Assembly: GCF_003850565.1 (NCBI RefSeq)
Contig: NZ_CP027706.1
Coordinates: forward strand, 2,232,001 to 2,296,000
Direction of reading: 5' to 3'
Length of the DNA: 64,000 bases
Source of the DNA: Pseudomonas sessilinigenes
GTDB lineage: Bacteria; Pseudomonadota; Gammaproteobacteria; Pseudomonadales; Pseudomonadaceae
The notes under the pieces were generated by a model. It saw only the letters and a list, made by a program, of their open reading frames with translations. It did no database searches and was not told where the DNA came from. Below, piece after piece: positions 1 through 10,228 of this stretch. Numbering within the stretch: the stretch's first letter is position 1; every line of letters starts with the position of its first letter. A program made the position numbers and the translations under genes.

Positions 1-166
1 TGGCGCGCAGATCGAGGGCGTATTGTTTCGCCTGGAAACCTGGGCTGCCGGTTCCGGTTATGTGGGTGAGGTCGCCGCTAGCGACCAGGCCTGGGTGACA
101 CAGGTCTTCAATGCGCTCAAGCAGAACTGGCCGAAGCCAGCATTCGACTACATCGATATCTATTGA
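1..166 (+). CDS. C-terminal end of an unidentified protein (5' truncated)
   Basis: An open frame enters from the left edge (codons from base 2) and stops with TGA at 164-166, giving 54 visible residues that end in FDYIDIY. The segment has no cysteine and no membrane-spanning stretch, and holds several aromatic residues near the end. I do not recognise the family from this piece. The codon use is GC-rich at third positions, as in the neighbouring core genes, so it is probably a genuine gene end. No clear terminator follows; the next 160 bases are the leader of the downstream lipoprotein gene. Confidence 0.6.
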   Translation, partial: GAQIEGVLFRLETWAAGSGYVGEVAASDQAWVTQVFNALKQNWPKPAFDYIDIY

Positions 167-327
167 GCGTCATTCATATCCAGTGACGATTGTCCGGTGA
201 AAATACCCGGGTGGCTGAGGCAGACTTGCTCGCCTTGCCCAATAGGGCAAAATGCTATTTCGCTTTGAAACCAAAAATGAAAACGGCTGTCGCACGTTCT
301 CTGTTTATTCTTTAGAAAGGAGGCTTC

Positions 328-642
328 ATGCCTTGGAAGCTCGCTTCATTCGCAACCTTGTTGGCTGCAGCAACCCTTGCTGGGTGCAGCACTGCTGGGT
401 CGACAAAGGAATCTGTGGCCCCTGTTGAATCTGGGCACACTCGCTGTGAAGCATCCGCTGCCCAGTTCGCTGTCGGCAAGAAGGCCTCTGCAGAGTTGCT
501 GGAGCAGGCTCGTACTCGTGCAGGTGCGCAGTACGCAAGGTTTCTCCAGCCCAACGATATGATCACCTTGGAATATCGTTCTGACCGCTTGAATGTCAAT
601 ACCGACGCCAACCTGGTGGTGACCCGGGTCAACTGTGGTTGA
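328..642 (+). CDS. I78-family peptidase inhibitor-like lipoprotein
   Basis: The product has 104 residues. The N-terminus is a lipoprotein signal peptide with lipobox L17-A-G-C20, so the mature protein should be lipid-anchored after Cys20. The mature part shows the I78 inhibitor pattern: a Cys, then QFAVGK, an alanine-rich helix (ARTRAGAQYAR), the turn QPNDMITLEYRSDRLN, and a closing VNCG in which a second Cys could form a disulfide. Members of this family are small periplasmic or outer-membrane proteins thought to inhibit serine peptidases. The start at 328 is favoured by AAAGGAGG eight bases upstream. The gene is monocistronic and shares a bidirectional terminator with the convergent cold-shock gene. 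The family assignment is by pattern; the inhibitory role is inferred. Confidence 0.75.
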   Translation: MPWKLASFATLLAAATLAGCSTAGSTKESVAPVESGHTRCEASAAQFAVGKKASAELLEQARTRAGAQYARFLQPNDMITLEYRSDRLNVNTDANLVVTRVNCG

Positions 643-664
643 GCATTGAGGTTTTTCGCTCTCA

Positions 665-697
665 TAAAAAACCCCGTCACATGGACGGGGTTTTTTT
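665..697. terminator. Bidirectional rho-independent terminator
   Basis: A perfect 7-bp stem (CCCCGTC at 672-678, GACGGGG at 684-690) encloses the loop ACATG. It is flanked by a run of A on the left and seven T on the right, so it can end both the lipoprotein transcript (+) and the cold-shock transcript (-). Confidence 0.9.
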
Positions 698-711
698 AGC
701 TCGCTGAGAAA

Positions 712-924
712 TTACTCAGGGCGAACTTGTGCAGCTTGCATACCCTTTTGGCCTTTCTCAGCCACGAAGGAAACGGTTTGGCCTTCTTTCAGGCTCTTGA
801 AACCGTCGCTTTCAATAGCTTTGAAGTGTACGAACAGGTCGTCACCGCCACCTTGAGGAGTGATGAAGCCGAAGCCTTTTTCATCGTTGAACCATTTTAC
901 GGTGCCGGTTTGGCGATTAGACAT
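712..924 (-). CDS. CspA-family cold-shock protein
   Basis: The protein has 70 residues and is a single cold-shock domain. It carries both RNA-binding motifs, [14 protein letters not shown] (RNP1 type) and DLFVHF (RNP2 type). Such proteins bind single-stranded RNA and DNA and act as RNA chaperones in the cytoplasm. The start was placed at the ATG whose complement is at 922-924 because the domain begins at once ([12 protein letters not shown]); a 21-residue upstream extension is leader, not protein. About 290 bases separate it from the next gene, which leaves room for the long 5' untranslated region typical of cold-shock mRNAs. Pseudomonads carry several paralogues, so I give no symbol. It shares a terminator with the convergent lipoprotein gene. 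Confidence 0.92.
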   Translation of the reverse strand: MSNRQTGTVKWFNDEKGFGFITPQGGGDDLFVHFKAIESDGFKSLKEGQTVSFVAEKGQKGMQAAQVRPE

Positions 925-1218
925 GGTGTATCTCCAAGAAACATATATTTTCAGTAGTACTGTGCTGCTCAGGCCAACTGGGCACACCGACCTATCATAG
1001 TCGAAATGTTCGGCTTGGGAGCCCCCTGTAGGGAGCGTTTGCCCGGCGTATTCCTGCCTTTTTCCGCTTGGATCAGCTGCAGGCCCCGGTTTAAGGGGGC
1101 TTCAGCAAAAAACAAGCGGTGATAAAAAAACCGTAAAAGCTGCAATTACAGTGGAAAAAACACGTCTCGGGCCGTTGGTGGAGCTAGCCAGGCGGTTTGT
1201 GCCTCTGGTTGTGAGTGG

Positions 1219-1518
1219 TTATTTCGCCACTCGGCATGCGGAGATGGCGTCCAGGGCACGAGTTCGCAGCTCGGCGCTGGGTTGCTTGGTCTTGCTCATC
1301 AGCTCCTTGATTTCCTCGGTCGTGAACTTCTCGTTCAGCTTGTCGGCGCCACAGGCGCAATGCTGCTCGGCGCTTTTCGCGTCGATGCTTTGGCTGGCTG
1401 CCGCGGTGCAATCCTTCATGTAGTCGGCACGTGCGCCGGCTGGCCATGCGGCCTGGGCGCTCAATGGCAGCAGCAGGGCAAGCGGGGCAGCGAGGGCGAG
1501 CAGTTTAATGAGGCGCAT
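1219..1518 (-). CDS. Small exported protein of unknown function
   Basis: The product has 99 residues. A signal peptide (MRLIKLLALAAPLALLLPL, cleavage after AQA) is followed by about 75 mature residues with four cysteines, including a CAC pair and single Cys before and after it, as in DCTAA and SACRVAK. That pattern suggests a small disulfide-bonded periplasmic protein. The start at 1518 is chosen because AGGAG lies about 8 bases upstream; an in-frame ATG 45 bases further upstream has no comparable signal. It is transcribed alone and divergent from thrS. I cannot name a family; it resembles conserved pseudomonad hypothetical proteins. Confidence 0.7.
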   Translation of the reverse strand: MRLIKLLALAAPLALLLPLSAQAAWPAGARADYMKDCTAAASQSIDAKSAEQHCACGADKLNEKFTTEEIKELMSKTKQPSAELRTRALDAISACRVAK

Positions 1519-1898
1519 GAGTCGGTTTCTCCTGAAGTCGATAACGAGGGCGACGATTCTCAACGTATTCGAGGGGGTGCGTACATCTCAAGTTCACTTT
1601 CTTCAATAAAAGACTGGAAACCGCATTTTGCGAACTTTGTCGCGCGATGATTGGGATTTATCTGTGCTAGCATGCCTGGCTTGGGTGTTTTCAGGCTTTG
1701 AAGGCTTCACTTTCCTTTGCGGTCGACACCCTTATCTTTGATTTGAATTCCAGTCACTCTGGTTCGTCCCTGGCAGGCCGAAAGGTCTCTGCCACTGTGA
1801 GGCAGGCTTTCCCGTGGGAAAGGCAGGGCGGATCTTGTACTGGCTCATCCCAACCCACGTGACCTTTGGTAGGGGTCACCACTAGGAGAGGAGGCGCC
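1519..1898 (+). promoter_or_regulatory. Leader region of thrS
   Basis: These 380 bases hold no gene. The last 200 bases can form several hairpins; the clearest is CTTTCCC-GT-GGGAAAG at 1807-1822. ThrRS leaders in enterobacteria fold into tRNA-like operators that ThrRS binds, but I cannot show that similarity here. A plausible sigma-70 promoter lies somewhere near 1640-1675, without a convincing -35 box. Confidence 0.35.
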
Positions 1899-3821
1899 AT
1901 GCCCACTATTACTCTTCCCGATGGCAGTCAGCGTTCGTTCGACAAGGCCGTAACCGTAGCTGAAGTCGCAGCTTCTATTGGTGCAGGTCTGGCCAAGGCC
2001 ACTCTGGCCGGCAAGGTCGATGGCAAGTTGGTCGATGCTTGTGACCTGATCGAACACGATGCCACCTTGCAGATCATCACCCCAAAAGATGAAGAGGGAC
2101 TGGAGATCATCCGTCACTCGTGCGCCCACTTGATCGGCCACGCAGTGAAGCAGCTGTATCCGACCGCCAAGATGGTGATCGGCCCGGTTATCGATGAAGG
2201 CTTCTATTACGACATCGCCTACGAGCGTCCTTTCACTCCGGACGACCTGGCCGCCATCGAGCAGCGCATGCACCAGCTGATCGACAAGGACTACGATGTC
2301 ATCAAGAAGATGACCCCGCGCGCCGAAGTCATCGACGTGTTCCAGAACCGTGGTGAAGATTACAAGCTGCGCCTGGTGGAAGACATGCCCAACGAAACAG
2401 CCATGGGCCTGTATTATCACGAAGAATATGTCGACATGTGCCGTGGTCCGCACGTGCCGAACACTCGCTTCCTCAAGGCATTCAAACTGACCAAGTTGTC
2501 CGGTGCCTACTGGCGTGGCGATGCCAAGAATGAGCAGTTGCAGCGCGTCTATGGCACTGCCTGGGCCGACAAGAAGCAATTGGCCGCCTACATCCAGCGC
2601 ATCGAGGAAGCCGAAAAGCGCGACCATCGCAAGATCGGCAAGCAGCTGGATCTGTTCCACTTGCAGGAAGAAGCGCCAGGCATGGTGTTCTGGCACGCCA
2701 ACGGCTGGACCATCTACCAGGTACTCGAGCAGTACATGCGTAATGTACAGCGCGAAAATGGCTATCTTGAGATCAAGACCCCGCAAGTCGTCGATCGTAT
2801 CCTTTGGGAGCGTTCCGGGCACTGGTCCAACTACGCCGAGAACATGTTCACCACGTCTTCGGAAAGCCGTGACTACGCGGTCAAGCCGATGAACTGCCCA
2901 TGCCATGTGCAGGTGTTCAACCAAGGTCTGAAATCCTACCGTGACTTGCCGCTGCGTCTGGCCGAGTTTGGTGCTTGCCACCGTAACGAGCCGTCTGGCG
3001 CTCTGCACGGCATCATGCGCGTACGTGGTTTCGTCCAGGATGATGCGCACATCTTCTGCACCGAAGAGCAGGTGAAGAAGGAGGCCGCGGACTTCATCAA
3101 GCTGACCCTGGACGTTTACAAGGACTTCGGCTTCAGCGACATCGCCATGAAGCTGTCGACCCGTCCGGCCAAGCGTGTGGGTTCCGAAGAGTTGTGGGAT
3201 CGTGCCGAGGGCGCCCTGGCCGACGCCTTGAACGAGTCTGGACTGGAATGGGAATACCAGCCGGGTGAGGGGGCCTTCTACGGTCCGAAGATCGAGTTCA
3301 CCTTGCGTGATTGCCTCGGTCGTAACTGGCAGTGCGGTACCTTGCAGTACGATCCGAACCTTCCAGAACGCCTGGATGCCAGCTACATCGCCGAAGATAA
3401 CAGCCGTGTTCGCCCGGTTATGCTGCACCGCGCGATCCTGGGGTCGTTCGAGCGTTTCATCGGCATGCTGATCGAGCATTATGCTGGTGTGTTCCCGGCC
3501 TGGCTGGCGCCAACCCAGGCAGTGATCATGAATATCACTGACAAACAGGCCGATTTTGCCCTTGAGGTGGAAAAAACACTCAACCAAAGCGGATTTCGTG
3601 CCAAGTCCGACTTGAGAAATGAAAAGATCGGCTTTAAAATCCGCGAGCATACTTTGCTCAAGGTTCCCTATCTCTTGGTTATTGGAGATCGGGAAGTCGA
3701 GATGCAGACTGTCGCTGTGCGTACCCGTGAAGGTGAAGATTTGGGCTCGATGCCTATCGCCCAATTCTCGGCGCTGCTCGCACAAGCGATTTCCCGGCGT
3801 GGTCGCCAAGATTTGGAGTAA
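1899..3821 (+). CDS. thrS: Threonyl-tRNA synthetase
   Basis: This 640-residue class II synthetase charges tRNA-Thr in the cytoplasm, close to the 642 residues of the E. coli enzyme. Domains in order: a TGS domain (about 1-60, [19 protein letters not shown]), an editing domain with the HxxxH motif ([11 protein letters not shown]) and its CRGPHVP loop, a catalytic core with the zinc-ligand region NCPCH and motif 2 ([13 protein letters not shown]), motif 3 ([11 protein letters not shown]), and a C-terminal anticodon-binding domain. The start at 1899 is preceded by AGGAGAGGAGG and matches the family N-terminus MPTITLPDG; an ORF start 33 bases upstream is not used. Its stop codon overlaps the ATT start of infC, so the two are probably translationally coupled. 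Confidence 0.98.
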   Translation: MPTITLPDGSQRSFDKAVTVAEVAASIGAGLAKATLAGKVDGKLVDACDLIEHDATLQIITPKDEEGLEIIRHSCAHLIGHAVKQLYPTAKMVIGPVIDEGFYYDIAYERPFTPDDLAAIEQRMHQLIDKDYDVIKKMTPRAEVIDVFQNRGEDYKLRLVEDMPNETAMGLYYHEEYVDMCRGPHVPNTRFLKAFKLTKLSGAYWRGDAKNEQLQRVYGTAWADKKQLAAYIQRIEEAEKRDHRKIGKQLDLFHLQEEAPGMVFWHANGWTIYQVLEQYMRNVQRENGYLEIKTPQVVDRILWERSGHWSNYAENMFTTSSESRDYAVKPMNCPCHVQVFNQGLKSYRDLPLRLAEFGACHRNEPSGALHGIMRVRGFVQDDAHIFCTEEQVKKEAADFIKLTLDVYKDFGFSDIAMKLSTRPAKRVGSEELWDRAEGALADALNESGLEWEYQPGEGAFYGPKIEFTLRDCLGRNWQCGTLQYDPNLPERLDASYIAEDNSRVRPVMLHRAILGSFERFIGMLIEHYAGVFPAWLAPTQAVIMNITDKQADFALEVEKTLNQSGFRAKSDLRNEKIGFKIREHTLLKVPYLLVIGDREVEMQTVAVRTREGEDLGSMPIAQFSALLAQAISRRGRQDLE

Positions 3822-4372
3822 TTATTATTAAGCGTGATATGAGACAAGATAAACGAGCTGCACCGAAAGCCCCGATCAACGAGAATATCTCGGCACGCGA
3901 GGTTCGGTTAATTGGCGCTGACGGCGAGCAGATTGGCATCGTCTCGATTGATGAAGCGCTTCGTATAGCTGAAGAAGCCAAACTGGATCTGGTGGAAATT
4001 TCCGCCGACGCAGTCCCACCTGTTTGCCGGGTGATGGACTACGGCAAGTCGATCTTCGAGAAGAAGAAACAACTTGCTGCCGCGAAGAAGAACCAGAAGC
4101 AGATTCAGGTTAAAGAAATCAAGTTTCGTCCAGGGACGGAGGAAGGGGATTACCAGGTAAAACTACGCAACCTGGTACGTTTCCTGAGTGACGGGGACAG
4201 GGCCAAGGTTTCCTTGCGATTCCGCGGCCGTGAGATGGCCCACCAGGAGCTGGGGATGGAACTCCTCAAGCGGGTTGAAACTGACCTGCAAGAGTACGGT
4301 TCGGTCGAACAGCATCCGAAGATGGAAGGACGCCAGCTGATCATGGTCATCGCCCCGAAAAAGAAGAAGTAA
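3821..4372 (+). CDS. infC: Translation initiation factor IF-3 (non-AUG start)
   Basis: IF-3 binds the 30S subunit, keeps it apart from 50S and proofreads start-codon selection. The N-domain (about 10-80, with [12 protein letters not shown] linker) and C-domain ([13 protein letters not shown]) are complete, and the protein ends in PKKKK. The usual pseudomonad N-terminus is MIIKR(E/D)MRQDKR. To obtain it, translation must begin at one of the three consecutive ATT codons at 3821-3829, most likely the first, giving 183 residues. The first ATG, at 3839, would remove six residues. GGAG at 3815-3818 lies very close to the first ATT and better spaced for the second or third. An AUU start is the hallmark of IF-3 autoregulation in E. 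coli. Confidence 0.9.
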   Translation: MIIKRDMRQDKRAAPKAPINENISAREVRLIGADGEQIGIVSIDEALRIAEEAKLDLVEISADAVPPVCRVMDYGKSIFEKKKQLAAAKKNQKQIQVKEIKFRPGTEEGDYQVKLRNLVRFLSDGDRAKVSLRFRGREMAHQELGMELLKRVETDLQEYGSVEQHPKMEGRQLIMVIAPKKKK

Positions 4373-4432
4373 TCAACAGGGCACGGCAGGCCTTCTGATT
4401 ATGTTTATCAATTGAATGCGGAGTATCCGAAC

Positions 4433-4627
4433 ATGCCAAAGATGAAAACCAAAAGTGGTGCTGCTAAGCGGTTTCTGAAAACTGCTAACGGTATCAAGCA
4501 CAAGCACGCTTTCAAGAGCCACATCCTGACCAAAATGTCGACCAAGCGTAAGCGTCAACTGCGCGGTAGCAGCTTGCTGCATCCGTCTGACGTGGCAAAA
4601 GTCGAGCGCATGCTGCGCCTTCGTTAA
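4433..4627 (+). CDS. rpmI: 50S ribosomal protein L35
   Basis: The protein has 64 residues, the standard L35 length. It begins [14 protein letters not shown] and is strongly basic ([24 protein letters not shown]), as expected of a protein packed against 23S rRNA. The ATG at 4433 was chosen over one 21 bases upstream because the protein family begins MPKMKTKSG and GGAG sits about 9 bases before it. It is the third gene of the thrS-infC-rpmI-rplT unit; in enterobacteria L20 represses rpmI and rplT translation through this leader. Confidence 0.97.
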   Translation: MPKMKTKSGAAKRFLKTANGIKHKHAFKSHILTKMSTKRKRQLRGSSLLHPSDVAKVERMLRLR

Positions 4628-4657
4628 TTTTTGGATCAAGAATAGAGGAAGTAACTC

Positions 4658-5014
4658 ATGGCTCGTGTAAAGCGTGGCGTCATTGCCCGTAAGCGTCACA
4701 AGAAAATTCTGAAACTTGCTAAAGGCTACTACGGTGCTCGCTCGCGCGTGTTCCGTGTTGCCAAGCAAGCGGTAATCAAGGCAGGCCAATACGCCTACCG
4801 TGACCGTCGTCAGAAAAAGCGTCAGTTCCGCGCTCTGTGGATCGCTCGTATCAACGCTGGTGCTCGTACCAACGGTCTGTCCTACAGCCGTCTGATCGCT
4901 GGCCTGAAAAAGGCATCCATCGAGATCGACCGTAAGGTTCTGGCTGATCTGGCAGTGAACGAAAAAGCGGCGTTTGCTGCGATTGTCGAGAAAGCTAAAG
5001 CCACCTTGGCTTAA
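4658..5014 (+). CDS. rplT: 50S ribosomal protein L20
   Basis: The 118-residue L20 is an early-assembly protein that binds 23S rRNA. It starts [19 protein letters not shown] and carries the conserved [12 protein letters not shown] and [14 protein letters not shown] segments, with a long basic N-terminal tail and a globular C-terminal half ([16 protein letters not shown]). It lies 30 bases after rpmI with GAGGAAG as ribosome-binding site. A strong hairpin follows, marking the end of the ribosomal part of the operon ahead of pheS. Confidence 0.98.
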   Translation: MARVKRGVIARKRHKKILKLAKGYYGARSRVFRVAKQAVIKAGQYAYRDRRQKKRQFRALWIARINAGARTNGLSYSRLIAGLKKASIEIDRKVLADLAVNEKAAFAAIVEKAKATLA

Positions 5015-5069
5015 GTACCCCCGACAGTCACCCGGGCTCACCTTCGTGGGCTCTGGTGTTAAACGTCAT

Positions 5070-6140
<1,071 letters not shown>

Positions 6141-6175
6141 TCGCGCGTCCGTAACGAATCTATTAGGAGAGCAGG

Positions 6176-8554
6176 ATGAAATTCAGTGAACAATGGCTGC
6201 GTGGCTGGGTTAGCCCGCAGGTAACTCGCGACGAGCTGGTCGCTCGTCTGTCCATGGCCGGCCTTGAGGTGGACAGTGTTACGCCAGCCGCCGGTGATTT
6301 CAGCGGTGTGGTGGTGGGTGAGGTACTAAGTACCGAGCAGCACCCTGATGCCGACAAACTGCGGGTCTGCCAAGTCAGCAACGGAGCTGAGACTTTCCAG
6401 GTTGTCTGCGGTGCGCCGAACGTACGCCCCGGCCTGAAGGTTCCGTTCGCGATGATCGGTGCCCAGCTGCCCGGCGACTTCAAGATCAAGAAAGCCAAGC
6501 TGCGTGGCGTCGAGTCCAACGGCATGCTGTGTTCCCAGGCGGAGCTGCAGATCGGTGAAGGCAACGACGGCTTGATGGAGTTGCCGGCTGACGCGCCAGT
6601 GGGTGAGGACATTCGTGCCTACCTGAGCTTGGACGATGCCAGTATCGAAGTCGACCTGACCCCTAACCGTGGCGACTGCCTGTCGTTGGCCGGTATTGCA
6701 CGCGAAGTTGGTGCCCTTTATGCGGCCAAGGTGCAGCGTCCGGAAGTCAAGGCAGTTCCTGCAGTGCACGATGAAGTGCGCCCGGTTGATGTGTTGGCGC
6801 CGGCAGCCTGCCCGCGTTACCTGGGACGGGTGATCCGTAACGTGGACCTGTCCAAGCCGACCCCGCTGTGGATGGTCGAGCGCCTGCGCCGTGCTGAAGT
6901 TCGCAGCATCGATGCCGCAGTGGACATCACCAACTACGTGATGCTTGAGCTGGGTCAGCCGCTGCATGCGTTCGACCTGGCCGAGATCAACGGTGGCATC
7001 CGTGTGCGCATGGCCGAAGAGGGCGAGAAGCTGGTGTTGCTCGACGGTCAGGAAGTGGCCCTGCGCAGCGACACCCTGGTGATCGCCGACCATACTCGCG
7101 CCCTGGCGATTGCTGGTGTGATGGGTGGTGAGCACAGCGGCGTCACCACCAAGACTCGCGATGTATTCCTGGAAAGCGCGTTCTTCGACCAGATCGCCGT
7201 GGCTGGCAAAGCCCGTTCCTATGGCCTGCATACCGATGCTTCCCATCGTTATGAGCGTGGCGTGGATTGGCAGTTGGCCCGTGAAGCGATGGAGCGTGCT
7301 ACTGGCCTGCTGCTGGAAATCACCGGCGGTGAAGCCGGCCCGATCATCGAAACCGTCAGCGAACAACATCTGCCATTGGTGGCGCCTGTCACCCTGCGGG
7401 CCGAGCGCATCAGTCAAATGCTGGGCATGGAACTCGAAGGTTCCGAGGTCGAGCGCCTGCTCACCGCGTTGGGCCTGACGGTAGCTGCCGATGGGGCAGG
7501 GCAGTGGCGCGTTGACGTGCCCAGTCATCGTTTCGATATCAGCCTCGAGGTCGATCTGATCGAGGAACTGGCACGCCTGTACGGTTACAACCGCTTGCCG
7601 GTTCGTTATCCGCAAGCCCGCCTGGCTCCACAGGCCAAGGCCGAGGCGCAAGGCGACTTGCCAGCACTGCGGCGCCTGCTAGTGGCTCGTGGTTATCAGG
7701 AAGCCATCACCTACAGCTTCATCGACCCGAAGATGTTCGAACTGTTCAGCCCGGGTGTCGAGCCGTTGCTGTTGGCGAACCCGATTTCCGCCGACATGGC
7801 GGCCATGCGTTCGTCCCTGTGGCCAGGCCTGGTCAAGGCGCTTCAGCACAACCTGAACCGTCAGCAGGATCGTGTCCGCATGTTCGAAAGCGGCCTGCGG
7901 TTCGTGGGTCAGCTGGAAGGGCTGAAACAACAGCAGATGTTGGCAGGTATTGTTTGTGGTACCCGGTTGCCTGAAGGTTGGGCACAAGGCCGCGATGGCG
8001 TGGACTTCTTCGACGTCAAGGCGGATGTCGAGGCGGTGCTGGGCTTTGCCGGTGCCTTGGATGTGTTCACTTTCGTGCCGGGCAAGCATCCTGCGTTGCA
8101 TCCTGGCCAGACAGCTCGTATCGAGCGCGATGGGCGTGAAGTCGGTTTCCTGGGGGCCATTCACCCGGAACTGGCAAAGCAGCTCGGGCTGGATCGTCCG
8201 GTCTTCGTGTTCGAACTGGTCCTGAGTGAAGTAGCCCAAGGTCGTTTGCCGAAGTTCCACGAACTGTCGCGCTTCCCTGAAGTACGTCGTGACCTGGCCC
8301 TGCTAGCCGATCGTGATGTCGCGGCCAGTGCGGTCCTGGAGGTCATTCGCGAGAACGCGGGTGAGTGGTTGACCGACCTCAGGCTGTTTGACGTGTATCA
8401 GGGTAAAGGCATTGATCCGCATAGAAAAAGCCTTGCCGTTGGCTTGACCTGGCAGCATCCATCGCGCACTCTTAACGACGATGAGGTGAACTCAGCGACG
8501 CAAAACATCCTCACCTCGCTCGAACAAAGGTTGAACGCCACGTTAAGGAAGTGA
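6176..8554 (+). CDS. pheT: Phenylalanyl-tRNA synthetase beta subunit
   Basis: The beta subunit has 792 residues, the usual bacterial length. Domains in order: an N-terminal EMAP/OB-type tRNA-binding domain (about 40-150, HPDADKLRVCQV and GAPNVRPGLKVPFA), the B3/B4 editing region (about 210-400, with DITNYVMLELGQPLHAFD), the B5 DNA-binding-like domain (about 405-475), the catalytic-like core and a C-terminal ferredoxin-fold anticodon-binding domain (about 698-790, FPEVRRDLALL and DVYQGKGI). It proofreads Tyr-tRNA-Phe and contributes to tRNA binding. The gene ends 3 bases before ihfA, so the three are one transcript. Confidence 0.98.
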   Translation: MKFSEQWLRGWVSPQVTRDELVARLSMAGLEVDSVTPAAGDFSGVVVGEVLSTEQHPDADKLRVCQVSNGAETFQVVCGAPNVRPGLKVPFAMIGAQLPGDFKIKKAKLRGVESNGMLCSQAELQIGEGNDGLMELPADAPVGEDIRAYLSLDDASIEVDLTPNRGDCLSLAGIAREVGALYAAKVQRPEVKAVPAVHDEVRPVDVLAPAACPRYLGRVIRNVDLSKPTPLWMVERLRRAEVRSIDAAVDITNYVMLELGQPLHAFDLAEINGGIRVRMAEEGEKLVLLDGQEVALRSDTLVIADHTRALAIAGVMGGEHSGVTTKTRDVFLESAFFDQIAVAGKARSYGLHTDASHRYERGVDWQLAREAMERATGLLLEITGGEAGPIIETVSEQHLPLVAPVTLRAERISQMLGMELEGSEVERLLTALGLTVAADGAGQWRVDVPSHRFDISLEVDLIEELARLYGYNRLPVRYPQARLAPQAKAEAQGDLPALRRLLVARGYQEAITYSFIDPKMFELFSPGVEPLLLANPISADMAAMRSSLWPGLVKALQHNLNRQQDRVRMFESGLRFVGQLEGLKQQQMLAGIVCGTRLPEGWAQGRDGVDFFDVKADVEAVLGFAGALDVFTFVPGKHPALHPGQTARIERDGREVGFLGAIHPELAKQLGLDRPVFVFELVLSEVAQGRLPKFHELSRFPEVRRDLALLADRDVAASAVLEVIRENAGEWLTDLRLFDVYQGKGIDPHRKSLAVGLTWQHPSRTLNDDEVNSATQNILTSLEQRLNATLRK

Positions 8555-8557
8555 CGT

Positions 8558-8860
8558 ATGGGGGCTCTGACGAAAGCTGAAATGGCCGAACGTCTCTACG
8601 AAGAGCTGGGCCTGAATAAACGCGAGGCCAAGGAGTTGGTCGAGCTATTCTTTGAAGAAATCAGGCATGCTCTCGAAGATAACGAACAGGTCAAATTGTC
8701 CGGTTTCGGTAACTTCGACCTTCGGGATAAACGCCAGCGTCCTGGCCGTAACCCGAAAACGGGTGAAGAAATCCCGATCACGGCTCGCCGTGTGGTCACC
8801 TTTCGTCCAGGGCAGAAGTTGAAGGCCCGAGTTGAGGCTTATGCTGGAACCAAGTCATAA
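8558..8860 (+). CDS. ihfA: Integration host factor alpha subunit
   Basis: IHF-alpha (100 residues) pairs with IHF-beta to bend DNA sharply in replication, recombination and sigma-54 transcription. The protein shows the HU/IHF fold: helical N-terminal half ([20 protein letters not shown]), the saddle segment [14 protein letters not shown], and the arm [10 protein letters not shown] with the proline that intercalates between base pairs. It is translated 3 bases after pheT, from an ATG preceded by AAGGAAG. It overlaps the start of the downstream MerR-type gene by 20 bases, which suggests coupled translation. The pheST-ihfA order is conserved in gammaproteobacteria. Confidence 0.98.
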   Translation: MGALTKAEMAERLYEELGLNKREAKELVELFFEEIRHALEDNEQVKLSGFGNFDLRDKRQRPGRNPKTGEEIPITARRVVTFRPGQKLKARVEAYAGTKS

Positions 8861-9197
8861 CGACGAGCTCCCGGTCATCCCGGGTAAACGCTACTTCACC
8901 ATTGGTGAAGTGAGCGAGCTCTGTGCGGTCAAACCGCATGTGCTGCGTTATTGGGAGCAGGAGTTTCCTCAACTCAACCCCGTCAAACGCCGCGGAAATC
9001 GCCGGTATTATCAGCGCCAGGATGTGCTGATGATCCGGCAGATCCGAGCGTTGCTTTATGATCAGGGGTTCACCATCGGCGGGGCGCGTTTGCGGCTTTC
9101 CGGTGATGAGGCCAAAGACGACACCACTCAGTACAAGCAACTGATCCGTCAGATGATTTCTGAGCTGGAAGACGTACTCGTGGTGCTCAAGAAGTAA
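8841..9197 (+). CDS. MerR-family transcriptional regulator
   Basis: The product has 118 residues and is an almost bare DNA-binding domain. The winged helix-turn-helix lies at about 17-85 ([20 protein letters not shown], then [20 protein letters not shown]). A short C-terminal coiled coil follows ([19 protein letters not shown]). It has no sensory cysteines or ligand domain, so its inducer, if any, is unknown. The start was set at 8841 ([10 protein letters not shown]) rather than an ATG 9 bases upstream because of the family N-terminus and the GAGTTGAGG before it. It overlaps ihfA, is the last gene of the operon, and lies just before tRNA-Pro. This order is typical of Pseudomonas. Confidence 0.9.
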   Translation: MLEPSHNDELPVIPGKRYFTIGEVSELCAVKPHVLRYWEQEFPQLNPVKRRGNRRYYQRQDVLMIRQIRALLYDQGFTIGGARLRLSGDEAKDDTTQYKQLIRQMISELEDVLVVLKK

Positions 9198-9285
9198 TTC
9201 TCTGCTTTAAATACTTCCACTTTTCAAACGCTTGCGGTATATTCCTCAGCGTTTCCTGAGAAGTGAAATAGGTTTCACGCCTAGT

Positions 9286-9362
9286 CGGGGCGTAGCGCAG
9301 TCCGGTAGCGCACTAGCATGGGGTGCTAGGGGTCGAGTGTTCGAATCACTCCGTCCCGACCA
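9286..9362 (+). tRNA. tRNA-Pro (anticodon GGG)
   Basis: This is a 77-base cloverleaf. Acceptor stem CGGGGCG pairs with CGTCCCG (one G-U), followed by discriminator A and an encoded CCA. The anticodon stem CTAGC/GCTAG encloses the loop ATGGGGT with GGG at 34-36, and the T-arm is GAGTG-TTCGAAT-CACTC. The 3' half is the attachment site used by the elements downstream. Confidence 0.97.
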
Positions 9363-9382
9363 TATTTTTCAATGACTTAGCC
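9315..9382 (+). repeat. Attachment-site repeat, copy 1 (3' half of tRNA-Pro)
   Basis: These 68 bases run from the anticodon stem to 20 bases past the tRNA end. They are repeated at 11947-12014 with only two mismatches (T/G inside the variable region and C/T in the CCA end). A direct repeat of a tRNA 3' end followed by an integrase gene is the normal footprint of a site-specific integration. Confidence 0.93.
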
Positions 9383-9444
9383 GCTTTCGAGCGGCTTTGT
9401 TGTTTCTGCCATAGTGACTTTTCGAGTGACCTTGGCCTTTTCTT

Positions 9445-9807
9445 TCATGCCTCCCTCCTTTTCAGAATCGTCAGTGCTGGTGCGCGCGAGTCGGTTGCTG
9501 ATACCTTATTTGCTGCTGCAATGAGCTGATCCAGTTCCTCCGCTGAGTAGTGACTGGTGATGCTGCCATTCTTGTGGCCAAGCAACGTCTTTCGATCTAC
9601 CTCTGCTACGCCTGCAGCCCTAAGCCATCCTCCAAATGTGTGTTTCAAGTCGTGAGTTCGGATCCTCACAAATCCGTCATGGACTGGTCGCAAGAATTTC
9701 TCCTGCCATTTCTCCGCAGCCCTGACCCGAGCCTTCTTCCAGTCGGAGTCGTTCATCCTGTGCATCAGCGTTGGATCCCCGGCGACTTGCTGCGCTTCGT
9801 CACCCAA
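9445..9807 (-). pseudogene. C-terminal fragment of a tyrosine recombinase (integrase), relic 1
   Basis: About 115 codons read on the minus strand toward the tRNA. They contain the C-terminal catalytic boxes of phage integrases: HDLKHTFGGWLRAAGV, LLGHKNGSITSHYS (with the nucleophile Tyr) and a downstream helix. The usual HxxR box reads HDLKH, so the catalytic Arg is replaced by Lys, a variant also seen in some functional integrases. The N-terminal DNA-binding part and the first catalytic Arg are missing; upstream the frame runs into unrelated phage sequence. The gene sits immediately beside the attachment repeat, where an integrase is expected. It cannot encode an active enzyme by itself. Confidence 0.85.
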
Positions 9808-10191
9808 TTTAAGAGCTTCCCGGCTATATATATGCAGAAGACCATGGGGCGTGAACTGTATGGATGCGGCTATACCCCAGCGGCCCTAAGCAACAGCATT
9901 CGGGGTGGTCGTGACCTTCTTCAGGCGCTTCGTAGCGGCAATGGGGAAAGACTGGCCATGCATCAATTGATGCTATGGACGACGGCTTTTGGTTATCTAT
10001 CCATGGCTTCCAAGGATGTGGCCAAGGGGCGCGAGCCGAGGCCTGTGGATGATCCAAAGACCTGGTTGGCTGCAATGGTCCAAGGTGGTGGCCTAGGTAT
10101 ATTTGGCGACTACCTCTTCGGCGAGGCCAGCCGTTTTGGAAACTCTGCTCTCGAGTTGGTAACCGGGCCGGCACTTGGTATCGCACGCTAA
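9796..10191 (+). pseudogene. C-terminal fragment of a phage internal virion / DNA-injection-like protein
   Basis: From about codon FVTQFKSFPAIYMQ onward the plus strand encodes some 130 residues ending PALGIAR. The pattern FPAIYMQKTMGRELYG ... FGYLSMASKDVAKGREP, then DPKTWLAAMVQGGGLGIFGD and FGEASRFG, is one I associate with the C-terminal region of large internal virion proteins of podovirus-like prophages. The preceding in-frame sequence (from 9550) is merely the antisense of the integrase relic and is not homologous. The fragment is thus the 3' end of a gene whose first part has been deleted, joined to the truncated integrase. The family call is from memory of the motif pattern; the truncated state is clear. 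Confidence 0.6.
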
Positions 10192-10228
10192 TCTAACGAA
10201 AACCTAGAAAAACATGGACGGTTCCATC

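Noticed and set aside
1845..3809. Reverse-strand frame of 654 codons covering thrS
   Set aside because: It is antisense to a complete, highly conserved synthetase, has no domain and lies in the third-position GC-biased frame.
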